Shown here: piece after piece, positions 43,193 through 53,028 of the stretch | Layout: every line of letters begins with the position of its first letter | How positions within the stretch are numbered: position 1 is the stretch's first letter | Origin: Paenibacillus sp. JZ16 | GTDB taxonomy: Bacteria > Bacillota > Bacilli > Paenibacillales > Paenibacillaceae | Assembly: GCF_015326965.1 (NCBI RefSeq) | Contig: NZ_CP017659.1 | Span: forward strand, 372,001 to 436,000 | DNA: 64,000 nt | Reading direction: 5' to 3' | Made by a program: the position numbers and the translations under genes | Notes under the pieces: generated by a model | What the model saw: the letters and a program-made list of their open reading frames with translations, nothing else | What the model was told of the DNA's origin: nothing | Database searches by the model: none

Positions 43193-45796
43193 TCATATTG
43201 TTGAAGCGTGGACAGACGAGCATAAGTGGCTGACAGCTTGAGTTACCCCGACCCGGTCCAATACCTGCAGATTGGATATTTGAGTTAGCAAGGAATTGAG
43301 CTGCTGTTCATGATAGCTTAGGGAATCCACCCAATAATGATCGGAGTGGACCTGCGGGTGGACATCTGTAGAGCCGCAATATACGACTTGATCAAATCGA
43401 ACCTCCGAGAACAGATCAATCCGGTTTGTAAAATACAGCCGCGGGCCTATTTTTCGGGTTCCTACGATGAGATGGCCATGATATACATGGGTGTACACAA
43501 TTACTAGCAGATTCTCGTTCTCGCTCAAACCCTTCACAATCTGCTGCCAGCGTCTGGAATTGGTCTCCCAAACGGTAAGACCGAGCACCAGCACCACTTT
43601 TGTTCCGGCTTGATTGACTCTAGATGCGATTTCATCCGGACGATCTACCATATGAAAAATGCTATCCGGTCCTTTTGGCGACCTCCACGGTTTGTTCCAT
43701 TTTTGTTCATAATAGGCTTTATTCTTATTCCATAACTCGTTATAGACATGATTCTTAAGCTTCTTGATCGTAACGCTCCCGTGATGATAAACAAAGGCGT
43801 CTTCCACGATGGCCAGGCGGTACCCTGCGTTCCGGACACGTTCACAATAATCATCGTCTTCAAACATCCCGAGTCCATAAGCGGGATCCAGTGCCCCTAC
43901 ACGTTCCCATACATTCCGCCTAATGGCTACACAGAAAAATCCAAGCAGATCGGTATAACGGTATCTTCGCCGGTAATACTCGTAGAATTCGCTAAGCCAG
44001 CGGGGGTGAGCGCCTTGAACAGCATCTCCTATAAAATGATCCAGCGCTTGATCGTTCCCCACGTGATTAGACATCGGACCCGTCATAGCTAACATTTCGT
44101 CTTTCTGAAAAGGTCTCAGCAGGCGCGAGATCCAGCTTCCATCCGGAACAAGCGTATCATTATTGAGCAGAATGATAAATTCTCCGCTTGATTGCGCGCA
44201 TCCCAGCGTGTTGCCAGCGGCAAAACCGAGATTCGTAGGCGAGGTGATCACTTTGATCAGCGGATGATTTTGACTCCTGAGATAGGCGGATGTCTGATCA
44301 TTTGAGGCATTATCTACGATGATTATCTCCAGGTTCGGATAATGACCCGGTTGAAGGAGTCGATGAAGGCATTGCTGTGTATAAGACCAGTTATTATGAA
44401 CAACCAGGATTACACTGACTTTGGGGAACAGGTACTGCACGATATCACTATGAAGCACTTCATATCGATGATCCCAGTTGTTGAGCTCTGCAAACTGCTG
44501 GCGCTGTTCAATGACGCTATGCTCGGACTGTAGAAGGGCAGCTTCAATTGCCTCTTCAAATTGCGCGGGAGTATCCGCAATCGTGACCAGGTGATCTGCA
44601 ACGGTTTTCACTTCAGGAAGTTCCGTAGAGATGACCGGCTTGCCTGCTGCCAAATATTCGTACAGCTTAACTGGATTGGTAGCTTGCGTCAGCTCGTTCT
44701 TCTTGAACGGAATTAAAGCGACCTGGAAGCGATGCAGATAAGCAGGGAGTTCATGGTACGGCTTCTCACCTAGCAATAATACGTTACTCAGTTCCTCGAT
44801 CCCCGAGGTGTCACAGCCGAAAGTATTTCCAATGAGGACAAACGTCCAATCCGGCCGACTTCTGGCGAGTGACTCCATCAGCTGAATGTCAAACCAGTCG
44901 GATATTGCCCCGTAGTAACCAATTATCGGCTGATGAATAGACTCAAGCTCTGGCAGCGCCTCATCAGGCGGCTTCGTGAAGTGAGCAGTATCTGCTGCAT
45001 TGCGGATAAGTACAGCCGAAGGATTGTACTGGGAGGCCCAGTCATGCAGATGCTGGGAGGTTGTTACCACGAGCCCCGCTTCTTGCAGCAGCTGTTCTTC
45101 CAGCAGAAGCATTGTCTTGTCGTTCGTTGAGAAACCTGCATGATGATCCATGCAGTCGTAGACGATATGATGCTGATCCATAGCGGTAACGAGTGGAGTC
45201 CAGAATGGAAGATCCACGATGGAGACCAGTTGGGATAATCCAAATTTATCCCTTACATGCTCTACCGACCACTTCAAATACTGGATATCCCAGTATTCCA
45301 TTCGATCCCGGTACAAATTCAAAGGCTGATTGGCGCACAAGGTAACCAGCCATATATTACGATCAATATTTTTAACCTTAACCTGACGGCTGATTTCTTC
45401 TCTTGACGCTTCCTCTTTTCCTAACCCTACAATCTCGGGATTTACGTAGAACACTCGATGCCCCTGCTGAGCGAATTGCTCTGACATCTGCTGGGGGCGC
45501 TGCCATCGGAACTGCCAATCAATGACGGGAAACCGCATGATGTCGTACAACGGCATCGTACCAGGCTCGGGCTGCTCCCCAGCGGGCATGCTTACGTCCA
45601 CGGCCTGGACAGGTGCCTGATCCATAAGTTGTATGGATCGCGGGTATGTCATTGGTAATGTGTACGCGGGAGTTGGAGGTGGAGCGGATCGCTTCCTTCG
45701 GATATATTTCAAGGCAAGTTGGCGCTGTTTCCATTGACGCAAGGCCGAGCGATGGGTTGAAGATTTACGTCGGCGGTAAGGCTTGATTTTATTCAA
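43193..45796 (-). CDS. Large bifunctional glycosyltransferase (GT4-like plus GT2)
   Basis: The product has 867 residues. A basic N-terminal tail (KPYRRRKSSTHRSALRQWKQ) precedes a GT-B/GT4-like domain at about 85-410 (DIMRFPVIDWQFRWQRPQQM; donor region PVKLYEYLAAGKPVIST). A rhamnosyl-type GT2 domain follows at about 425-680 (SVILVVHNNWSYTQQCLHRL, IIIVDNASNDQT, LLNNDTLVPDGSW). The last ~150 residues are another Rossmann-like segment (VVLVLGLTVWETNSRRWQQI). Two complete catalytic modules in one chain suggest successive sugar transfers. The start is TTG with GGAGG six bases upstream. Confidence 0.88.
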   Translation of the reverse strand: MNKIKPYRRRKSSTHRSALRQWKQRQLALKYIRRKRSAPPPTPAYTLPMTYPRSIQLMDQAPVQAVDVSMPAGEQPEPGTMPLYDIMRFPVIDWQFRWQRPQQMSEQFAQQGHRVFYVNPEIVGLGKEEASREEISRQVKVKNIDRNIWLVTLCANQPLNLYRDRMEYWDIQYLKWSVEHVRDKFGLSQLVSIVDLPFWTPLVTAMDQHHIVYDCMDHHAGFSTNDKTMLLLEEQLLQEAGLVVTTSQHLHDWASQYNPSAVLIRNAADTAHFTKPPDEALPELESIHQPIIGYYGAISDWFDIQLMESLARSRPDWTFVLIGNTFGCDTSGIEELSNVLLLGEKPYHELPAYLHRFQVALIPFKKNELTQATNPVKLYEYLAAGKPVISTELPEVKTVADHLVTIADTPAQFEEAIEAALLQSEHSVIEQRQQFAELNNWDHRYEVLHSDIVQYLFPKVSVILVVHNNWSYTQQCLHRLLQPGHYPNLEIIIVDNASNDQTSAYLRSQNHPLIKVITSPTNLGFAAGNTLGCAQSSGEFIILLNNDTLVPDGSWISRLLRPFQKDEMLAMTGPMSNHVGNDQALDHFIGDAVQGAHPRWLSEFYEYYRRRYRYTDLLGFFCVAIRRNVWERVGALDPAYGLGMFEDDDYCERVRNAGYRLAIVEDAFVYHHGSVTIKKLKNHVYNELWNKNKAYYEQKWNKPWRSPKGPDSIFHMVDRPDEIASRVNQAGTKVVLVLGLTVWETNSRRWQQIVKGLSENENLLVIVYTHVYHGHLIVGTRKIGPRLYFTNRIDLFSEVRFDQVVYCGSTDVHPQVHSDHYWVDSLSYHEQQLNSLLTQISNLQVLDRVGVTQAVSHLCSSVHASTI

Positions 45797-45996
45797 GGTT
45801 AGCCTCCTCTCTGGTGCAAGGGTCTATTTAACAAACTATGTATCATTCCAAATATCTGTATGGGTAGAACACCAGATGAAGGGGAAATACCGGGAAAGAT
45901 TGGAAAGGGCACCACTGATTGCAGGCTTCCGGTGTCCAGGAATTTAGGCCATTTCCTTATCTTTGACCTTCCAGGTAGCCATTGTCCCGGCATTCA

Positions 45997-46005
45997 CATA
46001 AGGTA
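45997..46005 (+). promoter_or_regulatory. Candidate sigma-K/sigma-E -10 element
   Basis: CATAAGGTA fits the CATANNNTA -10 consensus of the mother-cell sporulation sigma factors and lies 30 bases before the coat-like gene. The -35 region is less clear. The rest of the divergent gap 45797-46034 shows no other feature. Confidence 0.4.
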
Positions 46006-46034
46006 CCAATGACCAAACAAAGGGAGGGGCACTT

Positions 46035-46487
46035 GTGAGGAGATACTGGAACAGGAGTCTTGATGAGGGATGCAAAGAAATCACAGTCCGAAAAAAGAAA
46101 AAGCGTAAAAAAACCTCGTATTCGATATGGAGTAAATTTTTATCTCTGCGTCGAAAGCTCATCCGCAGTATTGCAGGAATCCGATTGCAGATTGCTCGAT
46201 TGAATGAACGGCTAAATGCGCTTCAAGAGCAGGTGAACGGTTTACGAGGTGGAGCAAGTCCAGGTGCAGGTCCAGGTGCAGGTCCAGGTGCAGGTCCAGG
46301 GGTAGGTCCAGGCAGCAGCATCATTGCTTTTTTAAGAGGCAGGTTGAACAGCCGGGTTACAGTGGAAACAACGGCAGGTACCATATTCGGAACGCTGATC
46401 GCGATTGGAGAAGATTATGTTCAGATTGCAGAGCCGAACGGTAGTATCGTCATAATCCCGCTCCGCAGTTTCTTGTCTATCGCTTGA
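46035..46487 (+). CDS. DUF2642-like coat/exosporium-type protein with Pro-Gly-Ala-Gly repeat
   Basis: The product has 150 residues in four parts: a very basic N-terminus (RKKKKRKK), a helical coiled-coil stretch (IARLNERLNALQEQVNGL), a low-complexity run of PGAG units at about 76-93, and a C-terminal Sm-like barrel (VETTAGTIFGTLIAIGEDYV) of the type seen in DUF2642/GerQ-related spore proteins. The start is GTG with GGGAGGGG upstream. It lies in the middle of a glycosyltransferase cluster and could be a glycosylated spore-surface protein; that is an inference. Confidence 0.7.
   Translation: MRRYWNRSLDEGCKEITVRKKKKRKKTSYSIWSKFLSLRRKLIRSIAGIRLQIARLNERLNALQEQVNGLRGGASPGAGPGAGPGAGPGVGPGSSIIAFLRGRLNSRVTVETTAGTIFGTLIAIGEDYVQIAEPNGSIVIIPLRSFLSIA
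46260..46307 (+). repeat. Four tandem 12-base repeats inside the coat-like gene
   Basis: The unit CCAGGTGCAGGT occurs three times identically and a fourth time with changes (CCAGGGGTAGGT). It encodes PGAG x3 then PGVG. Near-identical DNA copies point to recent expansion and a length that may vary between strains. Confidence 0.9.
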
Positions 46488-46512
46488 TAAAAGATGGGAG
46501 GAAGCAGATAGT

Positions 46513-46716
46513 ATGGACTTTTCAGAAATTCTGGCTACTTTCGTGGGCAGAACGGTAGAGGTTGTTCAGGTCAATCAATTTCTGCAAGGTCAGTTACGAT
46601 CCTCAGCAGACGGATTAATTACAGTGGAAGTGGTAAGCTCGAATTATATCCCTACCTCTCAAGTGGTCACTGTGCTTAATGAGAGTATTTCATTCGTGCG
46701 CATTCTGCCTCTCTGA
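46513..46716 (+). CDS. Small DUF2642-like protein
   Basis: The product has 67 residues and forms one Sm-like barrel (FVGRTVEVVQVNQFLQGQLR, then YIPTSQVVTVLN), similar in outline to the C-terminal domain of the preceding protein. A GGGAGGAAG site lies before the ATG, 25 bases after the upstream gene, so the two are co-transcribed. Its last 27 bases overlap the convergent glycosyltransferase gene. Confidence 0.7.
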   Translation: MDFSEILATFVGRTVEVVQVNQFLQGQLRSSADGLITVEVVSSNYIPTSQVVTVLNESISFVRILPL

Positions 46717-48048
46717 AGGATGGCCATGTTTCAGTGTTTCGGTCTCGTCAATCATGGAATTCCTCCATTTCAAGTAATGATGGGGGTGTCGATGCGTCAA
46801 GCTGGTCATTCGTAGTCTTCGGTGGTATAGCGCCTCCGCCACGTGGCATAGCTTGTGTGTACCGGATAGCTTCATTAATTGTCCGATATCCTCATACAAT
46901 CTCCCTTCAAAGAGAGTATGAGGATCCCAGCCGTCGACCTGCTTAAGTATGGGAACATTGAACATGCGCGGAGCTACGGCTGGGGCCTCGTGCAGCAGCA
47001 CATAAGGAGACAAGGAAGAGGGCGCTGCTTTAACTCCTTGATACACGAGCTGTTTATTTGCGCGTTCCAGCCACTCCGTATGATTAGCATAAACGACGGC
47101 CGTATCCTGTTGGCTGCCAGCCTCCCTCAGGAGGATCTCCAGCGCATCAGGAGCAAGCCAGTCATCGGCATCCAGCTCCAATAACCAGGGGGCTTTTGCT
47201 ATTTTCAATATTTTGTTCAGAGCTCGTGATTTGCCTTTATTCTCTTCTTGCCGAATCAGCTTAATGCGTGGATCCTGAGGCAGTCTCATCAGATAATGTG
47301 CGGTCTCTGCATCGGTTGACCCGTCATCGAGAATCACAAGCTCCCATGCCCCGAGGGTCTGCGCTAAAACGGACCGCACAGCCCAAGGAAGATATGCGCC
47401 ATCATTATAGGTACACAAAGCAATAGTCACCAGAGGAGGGCAGTCAATATCCGGTGGCTGTGATTGTTCTTGGGCACCAGCTTCGAGAAGAGGGAATAAG
47501 GCCTGCCATTCCTCAGCTTCTTTCATCCAGGCGGGCGCCTGGCGTTGAAGGTACAAGAATCCATCGGAATCAACTTCCGTCCATTCATACCGCGTGGATA
47601 ACTCGAATTGTTTATCGATCAATACGTACCTCTGGAATGGCAACTGCTCTCTAGTTCTGAAACCCGGTGTCTGTCCTGTCATGACAGTCTTCGTGCGCCA
47701 TAACAGCGGACCACGGGGAATCCGTAAAGGTGAAACGTATCTGTTCCTAGATGGTGACAACTGATCTATATTCGAAGCTGGATTCATGATATAGCCGGCA
47801 GAGTACTCGCTACAGGACCTTAGCCAACGTTCAATCTCTTCCTTGGCATGAGGCTGGACAGTATCTCCGGCATGGAGCGTTATGAACCACGGCTTAATCT
47901 CCCGGGCAAGTGTCTCATTTAGGATCGATGCGGTCACTTCTTCGCTAGGAATTATCACAGGAAGGGCATCGGGGCAAACGCGTTTTATCGAAGCTGCGGT
48001 ATTCTCGCTTAAATGGGGATATGAACCTGGAAGAATAAACACCAGCAT
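46690..48048 (-). CDS. Two-domain glycosyltransferase with C-terminal GT2 module
   Basis: The product has 452 residues. The N-terminal ~190 residues look like a degenerate transferase-like domain (MLVFILPGSYPHLSENTAAS; ITLHAGDTVQPHAKEEIERW). The C-terminal part is a canonical GT2: VTIALCTYNDGAYLPWAVRS, LVILDDGSTD and the DXD-type LELDADDWLAPDA. It has no membrane segment. It faces the DUF2642 gene tail-to-tail with a 27-base overlap. The glycosyl acceptor is not evident. Confidence 0.85.
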   Translation of the reverse strand: MLVFILPGSYPHLSENTAASIKRVCPDALPVIIPSEEVTASILNETLAREIKPWFITLHAGDTVQPHAKEEIERWLRSCSEYSAGYIMNPASNIDQLSPSRNRYVSPLRIPRGPLLWRTKTVMTGQTPGFRTREQLPFQRYVLIDKQFELSTRYEWTEVDSDGFLYLQRQAPAWMKEAEEWQALFPLLEAGAQEQSQPPDIDCPPLVTIALCTYNDGAYLPWAVRSVLAQTLGAWELVILDDGSTDAETAHYLMRLPQDPRIKLIRQEENKGKSRALNKILKIAKAPWLLELDADDWLAPDALEILLREAGSQQDTAVVYANHTEWLERANKQLVYQGVKAAPSSLSPYVLLHEAPAVAPRMFNVPILKQVDGWDPHTLFEGRLYEDIGQLMKLSGTHKLCHVAEALYHRRLRMTSLTHRHPHHYLKWRNSMIDETETLKHGHPSERQNAHE

Positions 48049-48164
48049 AACCGTTCAGTTCCTTTCTATCTTGGCCGTTGTTAAACCCAATTCGTTAACC
48101 CAATCCTGTTTATCGTATGCCCGCAAGCGCTAGGCGGATACAACAGCCTATAACATTCTCTAAG

Positions 48165-48193
48165 TTGCGACGCTCTAGTAAATCGGGAATAAT
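48165..48193 (+). promoter_or_regulatory. Candidate promoter of the HD-DUF1835 gene
   Basis: TTGCGA, a 17-base spacer and AATAAT, about 45 bases before the ATG. Confidence 0.4.
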
Positions 48194-48243
48194 AGAACCT
48201 AGAGGCAAAAGCCGGAACCTTTAGATGGGGGAAAATAAATCAG

Positions 48244-50055
48244 ATGAAATCGACTCATAGTCATATCATTCAGCAAGCTCAAGATTTTGCACGTTCCGTG
48301 CATGGACAAGATTCCAGCGGTCATGATTGGTGGCATGTTCAGCGTGTCACCCGCATCGCCCGACTCCTAGCTTATCTTGAAGGGGCGAATGCATACATAT
48401 GTGAGTTGTCAGCCTACCTGCATGACGTTGCTGATGAGAAGCTGAATGAATCAAAGGAAGCGGGTTACGAGCGGGTTCAGCAATGGTTGAACCAAGCCGG
48501 TGTTGAAGCATCTGACCAGGAGAACGTGTTGGAGATTATTAGTACGATGTCGTTCTCAGGCGGAACGGGGAGCGCCATGCGTACATTGGAAGGGCGAATT
48601 GTACAGGATGCAGATCGTCTGGATGCGATTGGTGCAATCGGGATTGCCCGTACTTTCGCTTATTCCGGATGGAAGGGTCAAAGCATGTACGATCCATACA
48701 TTTCCCTTCGGGAGCATATGACACAAGAGGAATATCGAAAAGGCAAAAGCACGGCCGTTAACCATTTCCATGAAAAGCTTCTGAAGCTGAAGGATAAAAT
48801 GAATACGGAATCGGCAAGGCTGCTGGCAGATGGCAAGCATCAAAGTCTCGAGCTCTTTCTCCAGTTATTCGATAAAGAGTGGGCGATGGGGAATGAAGCC
48901 TACCTGCACGAATCCCCGATTCATCGCCGGAATGTATCACGTGTCCATATTGCCTTCGATGATTCAACGGCAGGGTCGTTAAAGATGATGCTGCGCTCGA
49001 AACCGGGAGAGATCGTGGTTACATTGGGCGATAACCTTATGGTAGGGCCGCTTCCCAAAGACCATGATTTCTCCCGTTCGTTCTCTACCCGAAATAAGTG
49101 GTTTCAGGAACGATACAGCATTGCGCATGCGGAAGATAGAAAATTAACGATGCTGCAAGCCGCCTTCGATTGGCTGACCTGGCCCCAGCAGCTGACCGAG
49201 ATGCCGTGCTTGATATGGGCTGGCGATTCCGCTTCGGAACAGCTAGGTTTACGCAGGTTGTTGTCTCTGATACCAGATCATCCTGAAGTCATATTGGTAA
49301 ATGCGACAAGCGTTCATCGTCAGCAGGATCCAAACAGTTGGTATCGGGGAACGTTTGAGATGACTTCAGATAAACTTCAAATCGTGCTGGATACAGCCGG
49401 GCAAGTTCCATTATCGCCGCAGGATCAGGCTGGCTATCGTGCGGATTGGCAGCGTCTCGTAAACGACGATGGGTTCCTTCGCGTCCTTCAAGGCGAGCGG
49501 CTGTGCACCGTTCCTGAAGCTTACTATGATGCAGATATACTGCAAGCCGCTTATCGTCTTGAGGCCAGACATGGGTTCTTCAAGAAATCAGCCCGCATTA
49601 TTGGCGAGGTGATCGGCATGGGTGAATTAACCGTTTCCGACTCTTTTATCGAATATCGGGTTCGTCACCTGATTCAGGAAGGCGCATTAACCTACTCCGG
49701 CGAGCTGGATGCCATGCGAAATTACAGCGTATCACTTGTGGATGCATCGACTTCCGAGGAACAGTGGAGCCATGAACAACGCTTGGCTAAGATCGTGAAG
49801 CTGAAGTCGCTGCTGCATGAGATGATGGAAATTAACCTTGCAGAGAGTGGATTCATGGAAGAACTACGCCAATTGGATGCAGAGGGTCTGGGAGCATCTG
49901 TTTCCTCCAACCAGGAAGCTGTTACGACCAGCATACAATCTCAAATCGAGGACTTTATGAGTTCGTATCAACATCATCAAGAACAACGTATATCCTTGAT
50001 GGGTTCCCTGGAGAAGGTGTTAACCCAGATCGATGAAACGGCTCCGATAGAATAG
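48244..50055 (+). CDS. HD-domain phosphohydrolase fused to DUF1835-DUF3658
   Basis: The product has 603 residues. Residues 1-215 are an HD phosphohydrolase of the YpgQ type, with metal ligands His31, His60-Asp61 (YLHDVADEK) and Asp122 (QDADRLDAIGA). B. subtilis YpgQ hydrolyses nucleoside triphosphates to monophosphates and pyrophosphate. From about residue 233 a DUF1835 domain begins (VHIAFDDSTAGSLKMML...GDNLMVGPL), followed by a DUF3658-like part at about 410-510 and a helical tail. Both halves are normally separate proteins. The ribosome site is weak. It stands as a single gene with its own promoter. Confidence 0.82.
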   Translation: MKSTHSHIIQQAQDFARSVHGQDSSGHDWWHVQRVTRIARLLAYLEGANAYICELSAYLHDVADEKLNESKEAGYERVQQWLNQAGVEASDQENVLEIISTMSFSGGTGSAMRTLEGRIVQDADRLDAIGAIGIARTFAYSGWKGQSMYDPYISLREHMTQEEYRKGKSTAVNHFHEKLLKLKDKMNTESARLLADGKHQSLELFLQLFDKEWAMGNEAYLHESPIHRRNVSRVHIAFDDSTAGSLKMMLRSKPGEIVVTLGDNLMVGPLPKDHDFSRSFSTRNKWFQERYSIAHAEDRKLTMLQAAFDWLTWPQQLTEMPCLIWAGDSASEQLGLRRLLSLIPDHPEVILVNATSVHRQQDPNSWYRGTFEMTSDKLQIVLDTAGQVPLSPQDQAGYRADWQRLVNDDGFLRVLQGERLCTVPEAYYDADILQAAYRLEARHGFFKKSARIIGEVIGMGELTVSDSFIEYRVRHLIQEGALTYSGELDAMRNYSVSLVDASTSEEQWSHEQRLAKIVKLKSLLHEMMEINLAESGFMEELRQLDAEGLGASVSSNQEAVTTSIQSQIEDFMSSYQHHQEQRISLMGSLEKVLTQIDETAPIE

Positions 50056-50130
50056 ATGAAACACATTCGAACAAGGCCTTAATTGTAATATCATTCAGAC
50101 CGAGAAATGAAAGTGGAAAGCGGTGGAGTT

Positions 50131-51203
50131 ATGTTATTTACAGCACAGCAGATTCAAACCATAAGAGAACAAGCGCTTGGGATGGACAAGCGTCGACAAG
50201 TAACACCCGAAGTGTTGGCAGCAATATATGATCATCGTTTGTTTCATTTGTTTGTGCCCGATGAGCTTGAAGGAAGAATGACATCGCTGCCGGAGGCTGC
50301 GCGCATTTTTCAGGAGAGTGCCAGGATCGACGGCAACCTGGGATGGCTGGTTACGATTGGTGCAGGTGGAGGATTCTTCGCTGCGCTGATGAGCCGGGAG
50401 GTGAGCCGCCGCGTATTCGCGCACCGCGAAGCGGTGATTGCGGGCAGCGGGATGCCAACAGGTACGGCAAGACAGGTAGATGGCGGATATATTGTGAACG
50501 GCAGCTGGAAGTATTGCAGCGGTTCTACCTATGCTACGACCTTTACGGCCAATGCAGTTATTGAACCGGCTTCCACGGTACAAGATGCAGCTGATGTACC
50601 GAATGCGGACCAGGACGAGTCTCATATTCGATCCTTTATTCTGAATCCTGATCAAATCGAGATTCTGGAGGATTGGAATGCCTTCGGACTGCGGGCAACG
50701 GCGAGTCATACGATATCTGCTGTGGAGGCGTTCGTGCCGGTGGAGATGACGTTCTCCCTTACGGAAATCCAAGCGTATGAGAACGAAACGATCTATCAAT
50801 ATCCTTCCTGCCGTTTGCCCAAGTATCTTTTGCTGGCGTCGCAGCGGGCATCGCCGAGCATTTCCTTGAGGCCGCGGAATCGCTTGCGACACAGCGAGGA
50901 AGCTCTTCTCATGTGTTCAGCAAGCTGGAGGAGCGTAAGGCTGCTTTGGAGCTATCTGTTTCGGATTTTTATAAAACGGTGGAAAGCTCATGGGAGGAGC
51001 TGCTGCGTAATGGTGAAATATCAAATGCAACGGAAGTAGAGGTAACCGCCCGCAGCATAGCAGCAGCCCAAACCGCGTTATCCTGCGGCCAGCAGATGTT
51101 CCCGCTGTTGGGTTTATCCGCTGCGATGGAAGACGCCGATATCAATCGCTGCTGGAGGGATCTTCAGACGGCATGCTCGCATTCGCTGCTAAGAAACTTC
51201 TGA
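50131..51203 (+). pseudogene. Frameshifted acyl-CoA dehydrogenase-family gene
   Basis: Two overlapping reading frames together spell one acyl-CoA dehydrogenase/flavin-monooxygenase-like protein of about 357 residues. The first frame carries the N-terminal helical and middle beta domains (ESARIDGNLGWLVTIGAGGG, VNGSWKYCSGSTYATTF, ILEDWNAFGLRATASHT). Near 50803-50815 the sense shifts by one base. Downstream in the other frame come LPFAQVSFAGVAAGIAEHFL and the C-terminal helices to LLRNF. Reading YQYP-FLPFAQ would need one more base (a C in the CC before TTCCTG). It is either a genuine frameshift mutation or a sequencing error in a C run. Confidence 0.82.
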
Positions 51204-51208
51204 TGGAG

Positions 51209-51251
51209 AAAAAAACCATGAGCTGCATACCAAGCAGCTCATGGTTTTTAT
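51209..51251. terminator. Bidirectional terminator between convergent genes
   Basis: AAAAACCATGAGCTGC and GCAGCTCATGGTTTTT form a perfect 16-base stem. It closes the frameshifted gene (+) and the urease operon (-). Confidence 0.92.
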
Positions 51252-51315
51252 GTTTCGGCATTGCCAGAGATATCTACATTCGCTTCATTTGATAGGATTT
51301 TATTTCGCTTATTCG

Positions 51316-53028
51316 TTAAACCAGGAAATAACGCTGCGATAAAGGCAGGTGGGAGGATGGGGCGCTTGTCAGCCTCTCGCCGTTAACGGTTACCGCATAA
51401 GTCACCGGATCGACCATAATTTCTGGTGTCTCACCATTGTGAACCAGATCGGCCTTTCTTACGGTTCGGCAGTTTCGAACAGGCAGTAGCTGTTTGCGCA
51501 ATCCTAATGGATCAAGCGTACCCAGCTGCAGGGAGGACTGGGAAACGAATGTTGCGCTTAGTGCAGCCTGCGCTCCGCCATAGCTGCCGAACATCGGCCG
51601 ATACATATAAGGCTGTGGTGTAGCGATGGAAGCGTTCGGATCGCCCATGACCGCGTGTACAATCATGCCGCTCTTCAGTACGATCTCCGGCTTGGCTCCG
51701 AAGAAGGCGGGTTTCCAGAGTACGAGGTCGGCCATTTTTCCGACTTCGATGGAGCCAACGTAATCGGATATGCCATGGGTCATGGCAGGGTTAATGGTGT
51801 ATTTGGCGATGTAGCGCTTGATTCGGAAATTGTCCGATTTCGTATCAGATCCTAGCGAACCGCGCTGTTGTTTCATTTTGTCCGCCGTTTGCCATGTACG
51901 GATAGCGACTTCACCAACACGGCCCATCGCTTGTGAATCGGAGCTGGTCATGCTGATTGCGCCAATGTCATGGAGAATATCTTCAGCCCCAATGGTCTCT
52001 GCCCGGATCCTTGATGCGGCAAAGGCAACATCCTCCGGAATACGCGGATCAAGATGATGGCAAATCATCAGCATATCCAGATGTTCGTCAACCGTATTTA
52101 CCGTATAGGGCATGGTCGGACTGGTCGAGGAAGGGAGGACATTCGGCATGGATGCTACCCGCAGCAGATCAGGGGCGTGACCGCCTCCCGCACCCTCGGT
52201 ATGATAGGTATGAATCGCCCGGCCGTTAAAGGATCGCAAGCTGTCTTCAACAAAACCCGCTTCATTCAGCGTATCGGTATGGATGTTAACCTGCACATCC
52301 AGTTCTTCGGCAACATTTAGACATTTGTCAATCACATAGGGCGTGCTGCCCCAGTCTTCGTGAATTTTGAGTCCGGCCGCACCTGCATGGACTTGTTCCG
52401 CCAGCGCTTCCGGACGGCTGCTATTCCCGCGGCCCAGAAAAACCATATTTATCGGAAGAGCATCCGTCGCCTGCAGCATCCGCTGCAGATTCCATACCCC
52501 GGAAGTACAATTGGTTGCCAGAGTTCCCGTAGCAGGCCCGGTGCCTCCCCCAACAAAGGTAGTGACACCGCTTTGGAGCGCGATTTCGACTTGCTGTGGA
52601 CTAATGAAGTGCACATGCGAATCCACACCGCCAGCTGTTACGATCATGTTCTCGGCGGAGATAACTTCGGTGCCCACACCGATAATCATACCTTCGGTGA
52701 CCCCATCCATCATGAGTGGATTTCCCGCTTTTCCGATACCGCAGATGAACCCGTCCTTGATCCCGATATCCGCTTTAACAATTCCCCAAGTATCGATAAT
52801 GATGGCATTCGTAATGACCAGATCCAGTGCGCCTTCCGCGCGGGTCGCGAGGGGATGCTGCCCCATGCCGTCACGTATCACTTTACCGCCGCCAAACACA
52901 CATTCATCCCCGTAGACGGTATAATCCTTCTCGATCTCAAGCCAGAGGGAGGTGTCGGCCAGCCTAACCCGATCCCCAATTGTTGGCCCGTACATGCTGG
53001 CATAGGTAGCACGATCAATTGTTGTCAT
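51316..53028 (-). CDS. ureC: Urease alpha subunit (catalytic)
   Basis: The subunit has 570 residues and hydrolyses urea at a dinickel site. All ligands are present: His138 and His140 (DSHVHF), the carbamylated Lys221 (GLKIHEDWG), His250 (NIHTDT), His276 (TYHTEG) and Asp364 (SSDSQAMG). The mobile-flap Cys323-His324 (MICHHLDP) is also intact. Length is standard. Its ATG overlaps the stop of the gamma-beta gene by four bases. No accessory genes ureDEFG follow; the neighbouring gene is convergent and unrelated. Confidence 0.97.
   Translation of the reverse strand: MTTIDRATYASMYGPTIGDRVRLADTSLWLEIEKDYTVYGDECVFGGGKVIRDGMGQHPLATRAEGALDLVITNAIIIDTWGIVKADIGIKDGFICGIGKAGNPLMMDGVTEGMIIGVGTEVISAENMIVTAGGVDSHVHFISPQQVEIALQSGVTTFVGGGTGPATGTLATNCTSGVWNLQRMLQATDALPINMVFLGRGNSSRPEALAEQVHAGAAGLKIHEDWGSTPYVIDKCLNVAEELDVQVNIHTDTLNEAGFVEDSLRSFNGRAIHTYHTEGAGGGHAPDLLRVASMPNVLPSSTSPTMPYTVNTVDEHLDMLMICHHLDPRIPEDVAFAASRIRAETIGAEDILHDIGAISMTSSDSQAMGRVGEVAIRTWQTADKMKQQRGSLGSDTKSDNFRIKRYIAKYTINPAMTHGISDYVGSIEVGKMADLVLWKPAFFGAKPEIVLKSGMIVHAVMGDPNASIATPQPYMYRPMFGSYGGAQAALSATFVSQSSLQLGTLDPLGLRKQLLPVRNCRTVRKADLVHNGETPEIMVDPVTYAVTVNGERLTSAPSSHLPLSQRYFLV

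Noticed and set aside
46260..46307. CRISPR-like or other repeat array
   Set aside because: The repeats are contiguous 12-mers without spacers, in frame with a coding sequence, and encode PGAG units.
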